From NCBI RefSeq assembly GCF_040549485.1, contig NZ_JBEPTK010000001.1, positions 1 through 64,000 on the forward strand: a stretch of 64,000 nt of DNA, in the 5' to 3' direction. Below the pieces are notes generated by a model. It did not search any database. It worked only from the letters and a program-made list of their open reading frames with translations, and had not been told where the DNA came from. The first letter of the stretch is position 1. Every line of letters starts with the position of its first letter. Below, in pieces: positions 46,180 through 57,224 of this stretch. The translations under genes were made by a program, and so were the position numbers. Source of the stretch: Constrictibacter sp. MBR-5 (GTDB lineage Bacteria > Pseudomonadota > Alphaproteobacteria > JAJUGE01).

Positions 46180-46482
46180 ATGAAGAACGCCGCCATTCTC
46201 TCGATCTGCGCCATCGCCCTCGTCGCCGCATGCGCCCCGCACCGCGACCATGCCCCGCCTGCAAGCCCCCCGACCGACAGCGCCTGCAACGCCGACGCCG
46301 CGTCCTTCGCGGTCGGGCGGCCGGCCACGGCGGCGCTGGGCGAGGAGGTCCGGCAGGCCGCGGGCGCACGGCGGGTGCGGGTGATGGAGCCCGACAAGGC
46401 CTATACGATGGAGTTCGACGCGCAGCGCGTGAACCTCGTCCTCGACCGCGCCGGCAACGTCCAGGCCGTCCGCTGCGGCTGA
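46180..46482 (+). CDS. I78-family peptidase inhibitor, lipoprotein
   Basis: The 100-residue protein has a lipoprotein signal with lipobox LVAAC (Cys18), then the I78 inhibitor fold: ASFAVGRPATAALGEEVRQA, the RVMEPDKAYTMEFDAQRVNL segment and the C-terminal GNVQAVRCG. The two remaining Cys (about residues 35 and 99) probably form a disulfide. I78 members inhibit serine proteases; here it would act in the periplasm, tethered by lipid. It stands alone between the kinase and the Mrp operon. Confidence 0.85.
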   Translation: MKNAAILSICAIALVAACAPHRDHAPPASPPTDSACNADAASFAVGRPATAALGEEVRQAAGARRVRVMEPDKAYTMEFDAQRVNLVLDRAGNVQAVRCG

Positions 46483-46639
46483 CGGAGGCCTGTTCGGATT
46501 TCCGGACATCGCCGGCTTCCGGCGTTCGGATCTCCTGACGCGCGGCATCGCGACATTTCCCTAAGGGACTGATTTTCCTTCATTCGTTCGGCTGGCACCG
46601 GCATTGCGACGTGTTCCGCACCAGAGCGCGGAGCATCAT

Positions 46640-48952
46640 GTGCCGGAACTGCTGATCTACGTCCTGCTGCCCTTCTTCCTCGCAGGCCTGCTGTGCGCCT
46701 TGCCGGGCGGCCTGCGGGCATACGGTGCGGCCATGGCCGCGCTGCTGTGCGCGGTGCTGTTCGGCCTGTTCGCCACGGCGCTGCCGACGGTGGGCGCCGG
46801 CGGGGCGGTGGTGCAGTCGATGCCCTGGCTGCCGTCGCACGGCGTCGAGCTGGCGCTGCGGCTCGACGGCCTGTCGATGCTGTTCGCGCTGCTGATCACC
46901 GGCATCGGTGCCTTCATCTTCCTCTATGTCGGCCGCTATCTGGCCGGGTCGGCGATGCTGACGCGCTGCGTCGTCCTGCTGCTGCTGTTCATGGGCGCCA
47001 TGCTGGGCTCTGTGCTGGCGGACGACGTGGTCATGCTCTTCGTCTTCTGGGAGCTGACCAGCCTGATGTCCTTCCTGCTGATCGGCTTCGACGGCAAGGA
47101 GGCCAAGGGCCGTGCCGCGGCGCTGCAGTCGCTGCTGGTGACCGGCGGCGGCGGCCTCGCGCTGCTCGCCGGCCTGCTGCTGCTCGGCAACGTGGTCGGC
47201 ACGTTCCGCATCTCCGAGATGATCGCGGCGACGCCGCTGGTGCTGGAATCGCCGCTGCTGCCGGCGATCGTGCTGCTGATCCTGGGCGGCGCCTTCACGA
47301 AGTCGGCGCAGTTCCCGTTCCACTTCTGGCTGCCGAACGCCATGGCGGCGCCGACCCCGGTCAGCGCCTACCTGCACTCTGCGACGATGGTGAAGCTGGG
47401 CGTCTACCTGATGGCGCGCTTCACCCCCGTGTTCGGCGAAGATCCGCTGTGGACCGGCGCGCTGCTGACGGCCGGCAGCATCACCATGCTGCTGGGCTGC
47501 GCCCTGGCGCTGCGCGAGCGCGACCTGAAGCGCATCCTGGCCTACACGACCGTCGTCGGCCTCGGCACCCTGACCATGCTGCTGGGCATCGGCGGCGCGG
47601 TCGCGGCGCTGGCCGCGGTGATCTTCCTGGTCGTCCACGCCCTCTATAAGGCGTGCCTCTTCCTGGTCGCCGGCGCGATCGACAAGGCGACTGGCACCCG
47701 CGACATCACCCGTCTCGGCAAGCTGGCGCGCGCGATGCCGGTCACCGCCTGCGCCGCCATCCTGGCCGGCCTGTCGATGGCCGGCCTGCCGCCGCTGGTC
47801 GGCTTCCTCGGCAAGGAGCTGGTCTACGAGGCCGCGCTGGGCGGATCGGCGGTCGTCGTCGTCGTCGCGCTGCTGACCAACGCCGCGACCGTCGCTGCCG
47901 CCGGCGTCCTGGTCTACCGGCCGATGTTCGGCCCCGGCCATCCGCTGCCGAAGGCGCCGAAGGAGGTCTATCTCAGCCTCTATGCCGGCCCGATCGTGCT
48001 AGCCGTGCTCGGCCTGCTCTGCGGCCTGGTGCCGGCCCTGATGCTGGGCCCGCTCGCCAGCGCGGCGGCCGCGGCCATCGGCGGGCACGAGTACGTCCTC
48101 ATCGACCTCTATCTGTGGCACGGCTTCACGCCGATGCTGCTGCTGAGCATCGTGACCGTCGCACTCGGGCTCCTCATCTTCCGGTTCGCCGATCGCTGGC
48201 GCCGGGCGGAACTGCCCGGCTCCGTCAGCGCGGAGGGCGTGTACGCCACGCTGCTGGAAGGCATGCAGCGTCTGGCCGTGTGGCAGACGCGGCGCCTGCA
48301 GACCGGCAGCCTGCGCGGCTACATGCGGGCTGTCTTCGCGGTGATCGTCGTGACGATCGGCTCGGCGCTGCTGGTCTTCGACGGGCTCGCGATCCCGGAC
48401 GACGTGCTCGCGCCGCGCCTGCTCGACATGATCGTGATCGGCCTCGTCCTGCTCGGCGCCGTCGCGACCGCCCTGCTCTCCTCCCTGCTCGCCGGCATCG
48501 CCGCTGTCGGCCTGGTCGGCTTCGGCGTGGCGCTGATCTTCCTGCTGTTCGGCGCACCGGACTTGGCCTTCACCCAGTTCGCGGTGGAGACGCTGTTCCT
48601 CGTGATCCTGACGGTGCTGCTGCTGCACCTGCCGCACCGCGAGCCCGAGCACCGGACGCGCGGCCAGCGTCTCGCCGACGGGGCCGTGGCCATCGGCGTC
48701 GGCACGGTGGCGTGCCTGCTGCTGCTGGCGGTGCTGTCGCAGCCGTTCGACCGCTCCGTGACCGCCTTCTACGAGACCGTGAGCCTGCCGCTCGCGCACG
48801 GAAAGAACATCGTCAACGTCATCCTCGTCGACTTCCGCGCTCTCGACACGCTGGGCGAGATCGCCGTGCTCGGCTTCGCCGGGCTGGCCCTGGCGGCGCT
48901 GCTGCGGGTGACGCGCGGTGACGACGAAGCCGAGAGGAGCGCCGACCGATGA
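46640..48952 (+). CDS. mrpA: Mrp Na+/H+ antiporter subunit A
   Basis: MrpA is a large complex I-like membrane subunit. The 770-residue protein has the proton-translocating core: [20 protein letters not shown] with conserved Glu, [37 protein letters not shown] and [20 protein letters not shown]. The long C-terminal extension (residues about 570-770) is the MrpA-specific region seen when A and the MbhE-like part are fused. GTG 46640 is the start. It heads mrpABCDEFG, with the next six genes in 4-nt overlaps or 1-nt gaps. Confidence 0.93.
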   Translation: MPELLIYVLLPFFLAGLLCALPGGLRAYGAAMAALLCAVLFGLFATALPTVGAGGAVVQSMPWLPSHGVELALRLDGLSMLFALLITGIGAFIFLYVGRYLAGSAMLTRCVVLLLLFMGAMLGSVLADDVVMLFVFWELTSLMSFLLIGFDGKEAKGRAAALQSLLVTGGGGLALLAGLLLLGNVVGTFRISEMIAATPLVLESPLLPAIVLLILGGAFTKSAQFPFHFWLPNAMAAPTPVSAYLHSATMVKLGVYLMARFTPVFGEDPLWTGALLTAGSITMLLGCALALRERDLKRILAYTTVVGLGTLTMLLGIGGAVAALAAVIFLVVHALYKACLFLVAGAIDKATGTRDITRLGKLARAMPVTACAAILAGLSMAGLPPLVGFLGKELVYEAALGGSAVVVVVALLTNAATVAAAGVLVYRPMFGPGHPLPKAPKEVYLSLYAGPIVLAVLGLLCGLVPALMLGPLASAAAAAIGGHEYVLIDLYLWHGFTPMLLLSIVTVALGLLIFRFADRWRRAELPGSVSAEGVYATLLEGMQRLAVWQTRRLQTGSLRGYMRAVFAVIVVTIGSALLVFDGLAIPDDVLAPRLLDMIVIGLVLLGAVATALLSSLLAGIAAVGLVGFGVALIFLLFGAPDLAFTQFAVETLFLVILTVLLLHLPHREPEHRTRGQRLADGAVAIGVGTVACLLLLAVLSQPFDRSVTAFYETVSLPLAHGKNIVNVILVDFRALDTLGEIAVLGFAGLALAALLRVTRGDDEAERSADR

Positions 48953-49347
48953 ACTCGCTGATCCTGCGCACCAGCGCGCGCCTGCTCCTGCCGGCGATGC
49001 TGATCTTCTCGCTGATCGTCCTCTTCCGCGGCCACAACGACCCCGGCGGCGGCTTCATCGGCGGACTGATCGCCGCGAGCGGCGTGGCGGTCTTCGCCTT
49101 CGGCTTCGGCCGCGAGTCCGCCCTGCGCGTCCTGCGCGTCGATCCGATCGTGATGCTCGGCATCGGCGTGCTCGTGGCCCTGAGCAGCGGTCTCCTGGGC
49201 CTGTTCGCCGGCGAAGCCTTCCTGACCCACCACTGGACGTTCCCGGGCGGCCTGCCGATCGGCACGGCCCTGGTCTTCGACGTCGGCGTGTACCTGGTCG
49301 TGCTGGGCGCCGTCACGTCGATCCTCTTCGAGTTCATGGAGCGCTGA
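48949..49347 (+). CDS. mrpB: Mrp antiporter subunit B
   Basis: The 132-residue membrane protein has the MnhB motif [20 protein letters not shown] and about four helices, with [20 protein letters not shown] later. It is an essential small subunit of the Mrp complex. The start overlaps the mrpA stop by 4 nt (ATGA). Confidence 0.93.
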   Translation: MNSLILRTSARLLLPAMLIFSLIVLFRGHNDPGGGFIGGLIAASGVAVFAFGFGRESALRVLRVDPIVMLGIGVLVALSSGLLGLFAGEAFLTHHWTFPGGLPIGTALVFDVGVYLVVLGAVTSILFEFMER

Positions 49348-49348
49348 C

Positions 49349-49795
49349 ATGGAAGCCCTGATCGCCATCGCCGTGGGCGTCCTCCTCGCGTCCGCCACCT
49401 ATCTGCTGCTGAGCCGCAACCTGCTCCGGCTGATCCTCGGCCTCGTGCTGATCGGCAATGCCGCCAACCTGACGATCTTCGCCGGCGGGCGGCTGGTCGG
49501 ATCGACGCCGCCGCTGCTCGGCGGCAGCGACGCCGGCGTCATGGCGAACGCCCTGCCGCAGGCACTGATCCTGACCGCCATCGTCATCAGCTTCGCGCTG
49601 ATCGCCTTCACCATGGGCCTGATCTACCGCGCCCAGGCGACGCTGGAGACGGTCGACACCGACGGCATGCGCCTGGCCGAGCCGCCGAACGAGCCGCCGG
49701 CGGTGCCCGGCACCGAGATCGCCGAGCCGGCCGCCGCGCCGGCCTCGCGGCCCGCGCCGCGGCCGCGGCGCACCGCTGCCGGAGCCGCCGAATGA
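49349..49795 (+). CDS. mrpC: Mrp antiporter subunit C
   Basis: The 148-residue protein resembles NuoK/MrpC: LLSRNLLRLILGLVLIGNAA, then ALPQALILTAIVISFALIAF with the conserved PQALILTAIVI stretch. An Ala/Pro/Arg-rich C-terminal tail of about 35 residues is longer than usual. It overlaps mrpD by 4 nt. Confidence 0.93.
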   Translation: MEALIAIAVGVLLASATYLLLSRNLLRLILGLVLIGNAANLTIFAGGRLVGSTPPLLGGSDAGVMANALPQALILTAIVISFALIAFTMGLIYRAQATLETVDTDGMRLAEPPNEPPAVPGTEIAEPAAAPASRPAPRPRRTAAGAAE

Positions 49796-51315
49796 CCGAT
49801 TCCATGACGATCGCGGCACCGATCCTGATTCCGCTGATCGCGGCGGCGCTCTGCGCGGTCTTCTGGCGCTCCGCCTCGGTCCAGCGCGCGATCAGCCTGG
49901 CGAGCTCGGTGCTGCTGCTGGCGGCGGCCGTCTGGCTGCTCCGCACCGTCACGACGCAGGGCATCATCGCCAGCAACATGGGCGGCTGGCAGGCCCCCTT
50001 CGGCATCACCATGGTCGCCGACACCTTCTCGGCCGTGATGGTCGTCATCACCGCGGTCATGGGCATGGCGGTGGCGATCTACAGCGTCGCCTACCCGGAC
50101 ACCGCCGCACGCGAGGCCGCCGGATATCACCCGCTGTTCCAGGGCATGATCTTCGGCGTGACGGGCGCCTTCATGACCGGCGACCTGTTCAACCTCTACG
50201 TCTGGTTCGAGGTCATGCTGATCACGTCGTTCGGCCTGCTGGTGCTGGGCGGGCGGCGCGACGCGATCGACGGCGGCGTGAAGTACGTGGCGCTGAACCT
50301 GGTCGCGACCACCGTCTTCCTGATCGCCATCGGGCTGCTCTACGGCGTCGCCGGCACGCTCAACATGGCCGATCTCTCCGGCAAGCTGGCGCTGGTCGAG
50401 AACCAGGGCCTCGTGACGGTCATCGGCCTGCTGTTCCTGCTGGCCTTCGGTATGAAGGGGGCGGTGTTCCCGCTGTTCTTCTGGCTGCCGGCCTCGTACC
50501 ACACGGCACCGATGCCGATCGCGGCGATCTTCGCGGCACTGCTGACCAAGGTGGGCGTCTACGCGATCATCCGCGCCTTCACCCTGATCTTCACCGGCGA
50601 CGTCGGCTTCTTCTCGAACGCCATCGCGTTGATCGCAGCCGCGACGATGATCACCGGCGTCCTGGGTGCGGCCGCGCACTACGACATCCGGCGGATCCTG
50701 TCGTTCCACATCATCAGCCAGATCGGCTATATGCTGATGGGACTGGCGATCTACACGCCGCTCGCGGTGGCCGGGGCGATCCTCTACATCGTCCACCACA
50801 TCGTCGTGAAGGCGAACCTGTTCCTGATCGCCGGCGCGATCCGGCAGGCTGGCGGCTCGTTCCAGCTCAAGAAGCTGGGCGGCCTCTATCACACCCGACC
50901 GCTGCTCGGCGTGCTCTTCCTGATTCCCGCTCTGTCGCTCGCCGGCATTCCGCCCTTCTCCGGCTTCTGGGGCAAGCTGCTGGTGATCGACGCCAGCCTG
51001 CAGGCCGAGCACTACGCGCTGGCCGGGATCGCTCTGGCCGTCGGCCTGCTGACCCTCTACTCGATGATCAAGATCTGGCTGGAGGCCTTCTGGAAGCCGG
51101 TTCCCGAAGAGGGCTCCGCGTATGGCGGTGCCGTGCCGGTCACGCTCAGCCGTCTCCGCTTCGCGGTGATGCTGACGCCGATCGTCGGCCTGGCCGCGAT
51201 GACGATGACCATCGGCATCTGGACGGAACCCTTCGTCGCACTGGCGGGCGACGCCGCGGCGCAGCTGCTCGACCCGCGTGCCTATATCGCCGCCGTCATG
51301 GGAGCGCCGCGATGA
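49792..51315 (+). CDS. mrpD: Mrp antiporter subunit D
   Basis: The 507-residue NuoN-like subunit carries FMTGDLFNLYVWFEVMLITS with the conserved Glu, GAVFPLFFWLPASYHTAPMP, KVGVYAIIRAFTLIF and HHIVVKANLFLIAGAI. About fourteen membrane helices are visible. It is the second large proton-path subunit. ATGA overlaps join it to mrpC and mrpE. Confidence 0.93.
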   Translation: MTDSMTIAAPILIPLIAAALCAVFWRSASVQRAISLASSVLLLAAAVWLLRTVTTQGIIASNMGGWQAPFGITMVADTFSAVMVVITAVMGMAVAIYSVAYPDTAAREAAGYHPLFQGMIFGVTGAFMTGDLFNLYVWFEVMLITSFGLLVLGGRRDAIDGGVKYVALNLVATTVFLIAIGLLYGVAGTLNMADLSGKLALVENQGLVTVIGLLFLLAFGMKGAVFPLFFWLPASYHTAPMPIAAIFAALLTKVGVYAIIRAFTLIFTGDVGFFSNAIALIAAATMITGVLGAAAHYDIRRILSFHIISQIGYMLMGLAIYTPLAVAGAILYIVHHIVVKANLFLIAGAIRQAGGSFQLKKLGGLYHTRPLLGVLFLIPALSLAGIPPFSGFWGKLLVIDASLQAEHYALAGIALAVGLLTLYSMIKIWLEAFWKPVPEEGSAYGGAVPVTLSRLRFAVMLTPIVGLAAMTMTIGIWTEPFVALAGDAAAQLLDPRAYIAAVMGAPR

Positions 51316-51650
51316 TGCGCCGCCTGCTGCTCGTCCCGAAGGTCGGGATCCTCGGCCTGATCTTCCTGCGCGAACTGATCCTCTCGAGCCTGGCCGTCGC
51401 CCGCGACGTGCTGCGGCCCGGGCACGCCTACCGGTCGGCGATCGTGGGGGTGCCGCTCGACCTGCGCAACGACGCGCAGATCACCGTGCTGGCGAACATG
51501 GTCACGCTGACGCCGGGGACGACGAGCCTGTTCATCTCCGACGACCACGAGACCCTCTACGTCCACGTCATGGACACGCCGTCCCCCGAGGCGACGATCG
51601 CGTCGATCAAAGACGGCTTCGAAAAGAAGGTGATGGAGACGTTCCGATGA
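51312..51650 (+). CDS. mrpE: Mrp antiporter subunit E, short form
   Basis: The 112-residue protein matches the MnhE domain core (AIVGVPLDLRNDAQITVLAN, MVTLTPGTTSLFISDDHETL, YVHVMDT). Usual MrpE is about 160 residues with two or three N-terminal membrane helices; here only one short hydrophobic segment precedes the domain. This shortened form is seen in other alphaproteobacterial Mrp operons. It overlaps both neighbours by 4 nt. Confidence 0.88.
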   Translation: MMRRLLLVPKVGILGLIFLRELILSSLAVARDVLRPGHAYRSAIVGVPLDLRNDAQITVLANMVTLTPGTTSLFISDDHETLYVHVMDTPSPEATIASIKDGFEKKVMETFR

Positions 51651-51958
51651 TCCCCGAAGGCGCGATGTTCTCCGAAGGCGCGACGTTCGTCGACATGGTC
51701 ACGATCCCGGTCGTCGCGATGCTGCTCGCCGCCGTCCTGGTGGCGGCGTGGCGGATGGTGCACGGACCCACGCTAGCGGACCGCATCGTCGCCCTCGACA
51801 TGCTGGGCGTGATCGCGATCGGCTTCACCGCGGTGGCGGCCCTGCTCGCCGGTCACCTGGGCTTCCTCGACGTCGGGCTGGGCGTGGCGCTGTTCGGCTT
51901 CCTCGGCACCGTGGCCTTCGCGGCCTTCGTCGAGCGTTCCGCGAGGGCGCCGCGATGA
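51647..51958 (+). CDS. mrpF: Mrp antiporter subunit F
   Basis: The 103-residue protein has three membrane segments and the MrpF motif MVHGPTLADRIVALDMLGVI. It has a short N-terminal extension (MIPEGAMFSEGATF) before the first helix. It overlaps mrpE and mrpG by 4 nt each. Confidence 0.92.
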   Translation: MIPEGAMFSEGATFVDMVTIPVVAMLLAAVLVAAWRMVHGPTLADRIVALDMLGVIAIGFTAVAALLAGHLGFLDVGLGVALFGFLGTVAFAAFVERSARAPR

Positions 51959-53289
51959 ACGGGATCCTCGACGCGGCCGCAGCCGTCCTGATGCTGCTCG
52001 GCGCCGGTTTCGTGCTGGTCGCCGCGATCGGCGTGGCGCGCCTGCCCGACATCTTCATCCGGATGCATGCGGCGACGAAGGCAGGGGTGGTCGGCGTCGG
52101 TCTGCTCCTGCTCGGCGTCGCCCTGTCGTTCGACGAGGCGGGGGCCTGGGTGCGGGTGCTGCCGGCCATCGTCTTCCTGATCGTGACGACACCGATCGCG
52201 GCGCATGCCCTGGCCCGCGCCGCCTATTGCGCCGGCGCCCAGCTCTGGCCCGGCACGTTCGCCGACGAACTCTCCGAAGTCATTCCACGGCGCGTCCAGC
52301 GCCTCGACGCCGGCCGGCCGCAAGCAGACGAACGCGAGCCCGCATCGGCGGACCCGGCAAGACAGAAAACGGCAAGCGAGGTCGACCCCATGACGATCCT
52401 TCCCTTCGACGGCCGCTCGACGGCCGAGCGCCACATGCCGGCCACCATGCGCACGCGGCCGGACACCGGACTGCGCCGCCTGCTCGTCGGGCTCGTCTCG
52501 GGAGACGCCGGTCGCATCGCAATCGACCAGGCGGTCCGGCTCGCCCGCGAGACCGGCGCCGAGCTCGTCGGCTTGTCGATGGTGGACGTCCCGGCGGCCC
52601 GGCGGGTGGGCGCCGTGCCGCTCGGTGCCATGCACTATGCGCGGCGCCTTTCGGAACATCGCCTGCACGAGGCGCGCGACAAGGCTGCGGACGTCGTCTC
52701 GGCTTTCGAGGTCGCCGCGGCGGCAGCCGGCGTCCGGTACGAGGTCCGCCACGAGGAGGGCGATCCGCGGACGCTGCTAGCCGACGCCTCCGGCTCATTC
52801 GATCTTGTCGCCATGCCGGCCTATGGCTGGGAGAGCGACGGCGCCGAGCCGAACGGCCCCGGCCTCGACCCGCTGCTGGCCGCCGGGGTACGCCCGCTGC
52901 TGACCGGCACGCCGGCACGGCGCGAGGTCCGGCACGTCCTGCTGGTTCACGATCTGAGCCAGCGCGCCGGCCAGACCGTCCGCTGGTTCGGCCAGACGCG
53001 GCTGTGGCCGAACGCCACGATCCACGTCGCCGGCATCGGCGACGCGAAGCCGACGATGGACGCGACGCTGGAGGAGGCCGCGGCCTATCTCGGCGCTCAC
53101 GGCTATGCCGCCGAAGCGATCGGGCCGATGCCGCAGTCCTCGGTCGCGGCCGACCCGCTCGCGGACCTGCCGTTCCGGTGCGACGTCGCGATCATCGCGA
53201 ATGCGGGCAGCGGCGGACGGCTGCAGCGGCTCCAGGCCGATCCGGGACGCCGGCTGCGCGACGCCCGCTGCACGCTCGTGCTGGGCTGA
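51955..53289 (+). CDS. mrpG: Mrp antiporter subunit G fused to a universal-stress (Usp-like) region
   Basis: Residues 1-110 are MrpG: three helices with IGVARLPDIFIRMHAATKAG and VFLIVTTPIAAHALARAAY. A linker with Pro/Ala follows (about 115-150), then residues about 160-444 form a soluble Usp-like region: RLLVGLVSGDAGRIAIDQAV, VRLARETGAELVGLSMVDV and a second half starting VRHVLLVHDLSQRAGQTVRW. Typical MrpG has about 110 residues. One continuous frame joins the parts. An internal ATG at 52390 with AAGCGAGG 8 nt upstream could also yield a separate 299-residue Usp. Confidence 0.85.
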   Translation: MNGILDAAAAVLMLLGAGFVLVAAIGVARLPDIFIRMHAATKAGVVGVGLLLLGVALSFDEAGAWVRVLPAIVFLIVTTPIAAHALARAAYCAGAQLWPGTFADELSEVIPRRVQRLDAGRPQADEREPASADPARQKTASEVDPMTILPFDGRSTAERHMPATMRTRPDTGLRRLLVGLVSGDAGRIAIDQAVRLARETGAELVGLSMVDVPAARRVGAVPLGAMHYARRLSEHRLHEARDKAADVVSAFEVAAAAAGVRYEVRHEEGDPRTLLADASGSFDLVAMPAYGWESDGAEPNGPGLDPLLAAGVRPLLTGTPARREVRHVLLVHDLSQRAGQTVRWFGQTRLWPNATIHVAGIGDAKPTMDATLEEAAAYLGAHGYAAEAIGPMPQSSVAADPLADLPFRCDVAIIANAGSGGRLQRLQADPGRRLRDARCTLVLG

Positions 53290-53367
53290 GGACTTCGCGC
53301 CGCGTTCCGGTGGCGGCGTGCGGCTGCTAACCTGCCGCACCGCGCCCCGGAAGCCGCAGGCAAGCAT

Positions 53368-54783
53368 TTGAAGCGCATCGGCGTCCCCGCCCTTCGTCGG
53401 GTTCCCATCGCCGTCCGGCTGCCGATCGTCATGGCAGCTTTCTTCCTGGCCGGCATGATCGGCACCTCGCATGTCGCGCTGCTGTCGATGCTGACTGAGC
53501 TGGAGCGGCAGGTCGAAAGGGTCGGCGCGGTCTATGTCGACGCGATCTCGATCATGGCCGCGCCGCACATCCTGGCGAAGGACCGCCAGGCGGTCTATTA
53601 CGCGCTCGACCGCGCGATGCGCCTCGCACGGAGCGTGCACAAGCACCAGGTGCTGGCGCTCGACGCCGAGGGCAACGTCCTCGCCCACATCGTCCGCGAC
53701 GCGGACGCCGACCCCGACATCCCCCGGCCGGCCAACAGCCTCTTCCGCATGGGTGCGGGCGGCGAGTCCGCGTGGGTCGGGGAGGCGGTCTGGATCGACG
53801 GCGACGTCATCGGCTACCTGATGACGGAGATCGACATCAGCGACATCCGGGCGCACCACACCTGGCTGCGCTGGACCGTCATGGTGGTCGACCTCGTCAT
53901 CGGCGTGTTCTGCGCCCTGCTCGGCTTCGCCCTGATGCACCGGATGCTGACGCCGATCCGCGTCCTGACGGACCGGCTGACGGCGTTCGGCCACGGCGAC
54001 GTGCGGGTCATGCCGGCCGAGGAACTGCCGCCGGCATCCACCGAGTTCGGCCGGCTGATGCGGAGCTTCAACGGCATGGCGGCGGCCGTGCGCGACCGCG
54101 AGCGGCTGGCGGCCGACATGGCGGCGCACGATCGCAGTGCTGCCCTGGGCAAGCTGGCGGCGACGGTCGCGCACGAGGTGCGGAACCCGCTGGCGGGCAT
54201 GTCCAACGCCGTCGCCACCATCCGCCGGTTCGGCGACTCGCCGACGGTGCGGGACCAGTCGCTCAGCCTGCTCGAGCGCGGACTGGAGAGCATCGGCGAC
54301 GTGGTGCAGGCGACCCTCTCGACCCATCGCGGCGGGCCGGGCCAGCGCGTCCTCACCGCGGCCGACCTGGAGGACCTGCGGCTGCTGGTGGCGCCGGAGG
54401 CGCGCCGGCGCGGCGTGGTACTGGAATGGACCGTGGCGGTTCCCGACACGGCGGACGTGCGGGCCACCGAACTGCGCCAGATCCTGCTGAACCTGCTGCT
54501 GAACGCCTGCGCGACGACGCCCGCGGGCGGCACGGTCCGCTTCACGGCCGAGCGCGGCGGCGATGCCCTGTCCTTCTCGATCGAGGACCAGGGTGGCGGC
54601 ATGCCGCCGGAGGTGGCGCGCAGCCTGGAGCGCCAGGAGGAGGATCCGGGACTGCCGCCGAAGGGGCTCGGCACGCGCGTCGTCATGCATCTGGTCCGCG
54701 AACTGAGCGGCAAGGTCAGCGTCGCATCGTCGCCGGACACGGGAACGCGCATTACATTGACGATACCATTGAACCAGGAGTGA
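53368..54783 (+). CDS. Membrane sensor histidine kinase
   Basis: The 471-residue protein has two membrane helices (about residues 18-40 and 170-192) flanking an extracytoplasmic sensor of about 130 residues, a HAMP-like region, a HisKA box with H269 in TVAHEVRNPLAGMSNAV, and an ATPase domain with N box LLNLLLNACATTP, then SIEDQGGGMPPEVA and LGTRVVMHLV. TTG 53368 is the likely start. The response-regulator gene begins 2 nt after its stop, forming a two-component pair, possibly tied to the Mrp operon upstream (78-nt gap). Confidence 0.88.
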   Translation: MKRIGVPALRRVPIAVRLPIVMAAFFLAGMIGTSHVALLSMLTELERQVERVGAVYVDAISIMAAPHILAKDRQAVYYALDRAMRLARSVHKHQVLALDAEGNVLAHIVRDADADPDIPRPANSLFRMGAGGESAWVGEAVWIDGDVIGYLMTEIDISDIRAHHTWLRWTVMVVDLVIGVFCALLGFALMHRMLTPIRVLTDRLTAFGHGDVRVMPAEELPPASTEFGRLMRSFNGMAAAVRDRERLAADMAAHDRSAALGKLAATVAHEVRNPLAGMSNAVATIRRFGDSPTVRDQSLSLLERGLESIGDVVQATLSTHRGGPGQRVLTAADLEDLRLLVAPEARRRGVVLEWTVAVPDTADVRATELRQILLNLLLNACATTPAGGTVRFTAERGGDALSFSIEDQGGGMPPEVARSLERQEEDPGLPPKGLGTRVVMHLVRELSGKVSVASSPDTGTRITLTIPLNQE

Positions 54784-54785
54784 CC

Positions 54786-56141
<1,356 letters not shown>

Positions 56142-56341
56142 AGCCACAGGGGCCGGGTTTCGGCGCCGCGGCCATACCGAACGTTAACCATCGGTCGATA
56201 AGTTGTTCTAAGTTGTGCGCCGCGCGGCGCCCGGGTGCGGGTGCCGGACCATCGGCGCGGAAGCATGGTCGGGGCATCGACGCCTCGGTGCCGCCGGATT
56301 GGTGCGGCAGAGACGAACGGAACGTGAGGAGCGGCGGCGGC

Positions 56342-57202
56342 ATGCGGATTTCGAGACGGTCTCTGCTCGGCGGCGTCCTCGCCGCCCCGGTAGCAGGCTC
56401 CGCGTGGCCCACCCTCGTCGAACCCCGGTTCCTGGAAATCCGCCACCGCACGCTGACGCTGCCGCACATGCCGGCGGCGCACGGGCCGCTGCGCATCGTC
56501 TTCCTGACGGACCTGCATGTCGGCTGCCCGCACGTGACGCTCGACCGCACCGCGGCATTGGTCGAGCAGGCGAACGCGCTGTCCCCGGACGTGATTCTGC
56601 TCGGCGGCGACTATGTGGTGCAGGGCGTCGTCGGCGGCCGGTTCGTGGCACCCGAGGACACGGCACGGGTGCTCGGCGGCCTGCGCGCGCCGCGCGGCGT
56701 CTACACCGTTCTGGGCAATCACGACTGGTGGCTGGACGGCTGGCGCGTGCGCAAGGCCTTCGAGGCGGCCGGCATCCCGGTGCTGGAGAACGAGGCGATA
56801 CCACTGCCGGAGGGTCCGAAGATGTGGCTCGCCGGGCTCGCCGACGAGCAGACCCGCACGCCCGACGCGGTTGCGACCCTGGCCCGCGTGCCCGAGGACG
56901 CGCCGGTCGTCGTGCTCGCCCACAATCCGGCGACCTTCGCGACGGTGCCGGACAGGGCGCTGGTCACGCTGTGCGGCCACACCCACGGCGGGCAGGTCTC
57001 CCTGCCCTTCTACGGGCCGCTGGTCAACGCCACGAAGTCGCCGCTGCGCTGGACTTACGGCCACATCGTCGAGGGCGGCCGCAACATGATCATCTCCGCC
57101 GGGATCGGCACCAGCGTGCTGCCGATCCGCTTCAACATGCCGCCGGAGATCACGGTCGTCGACCTGCAGTCCGCCGCAGCGGCCGAGGCGCTCGCCGCCT
57201 GA
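56342..57202 (+). CDS. Calcineurin-like metallophosphoesterase with a Tat signal
   Basis: The 286-residue protein begins with a twin-arginine signal (RISRRSLLGGVLAAPVAG), so it is exported folded. The dimetal core is present: VFLTDLHVGC (D-x-H), LGGDYV, LGNHDWW, LAHNPATF and CGHTHGGQVSLPFYG. This matches the YkuE-like phosphoesterase subgroup. It is 200 nt after the two-component pair and converges on the TRAP permease. The substrate is unknown. Confidence 0.9.
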   Translation: MRISRRSLLGGVLAAPVAGSAWPTLVEPRFLEIRHRTLTLPHMPAAHGPLRIVFLTDLHVGCPHVTLDRTAALVEQANALSPDVILLGGDYVVQGVVGGRFVAPEDTARVLGGLRAPRGVYTVLGNHDWWLDGWRVRKAFEAAGIPVLENEAIPLPEGPKMWLAGLADEQTRTPDAVATLARVPEDAPVVVLAHNPATFATVPDRALVTLCGHTHGGQVSLPFYGPLVNATKSPLRWTYGHIVEGGRNMIISAGIGTSVLPIRFNMPPEITVVDLQSAAAAEALAA

Positions 57203-57224
57203 CGCGGCGAGGCCTCTCCCCGCG

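Noticed and set aside
51278-51958. A longer frame giving mrpF a 120-residue N-terminal extension
   Set aside because: The extension is antisense-like Arg-rich sequence overlapping mrpE; ATG 51647 with the usual ATGA overlap is the proper start.
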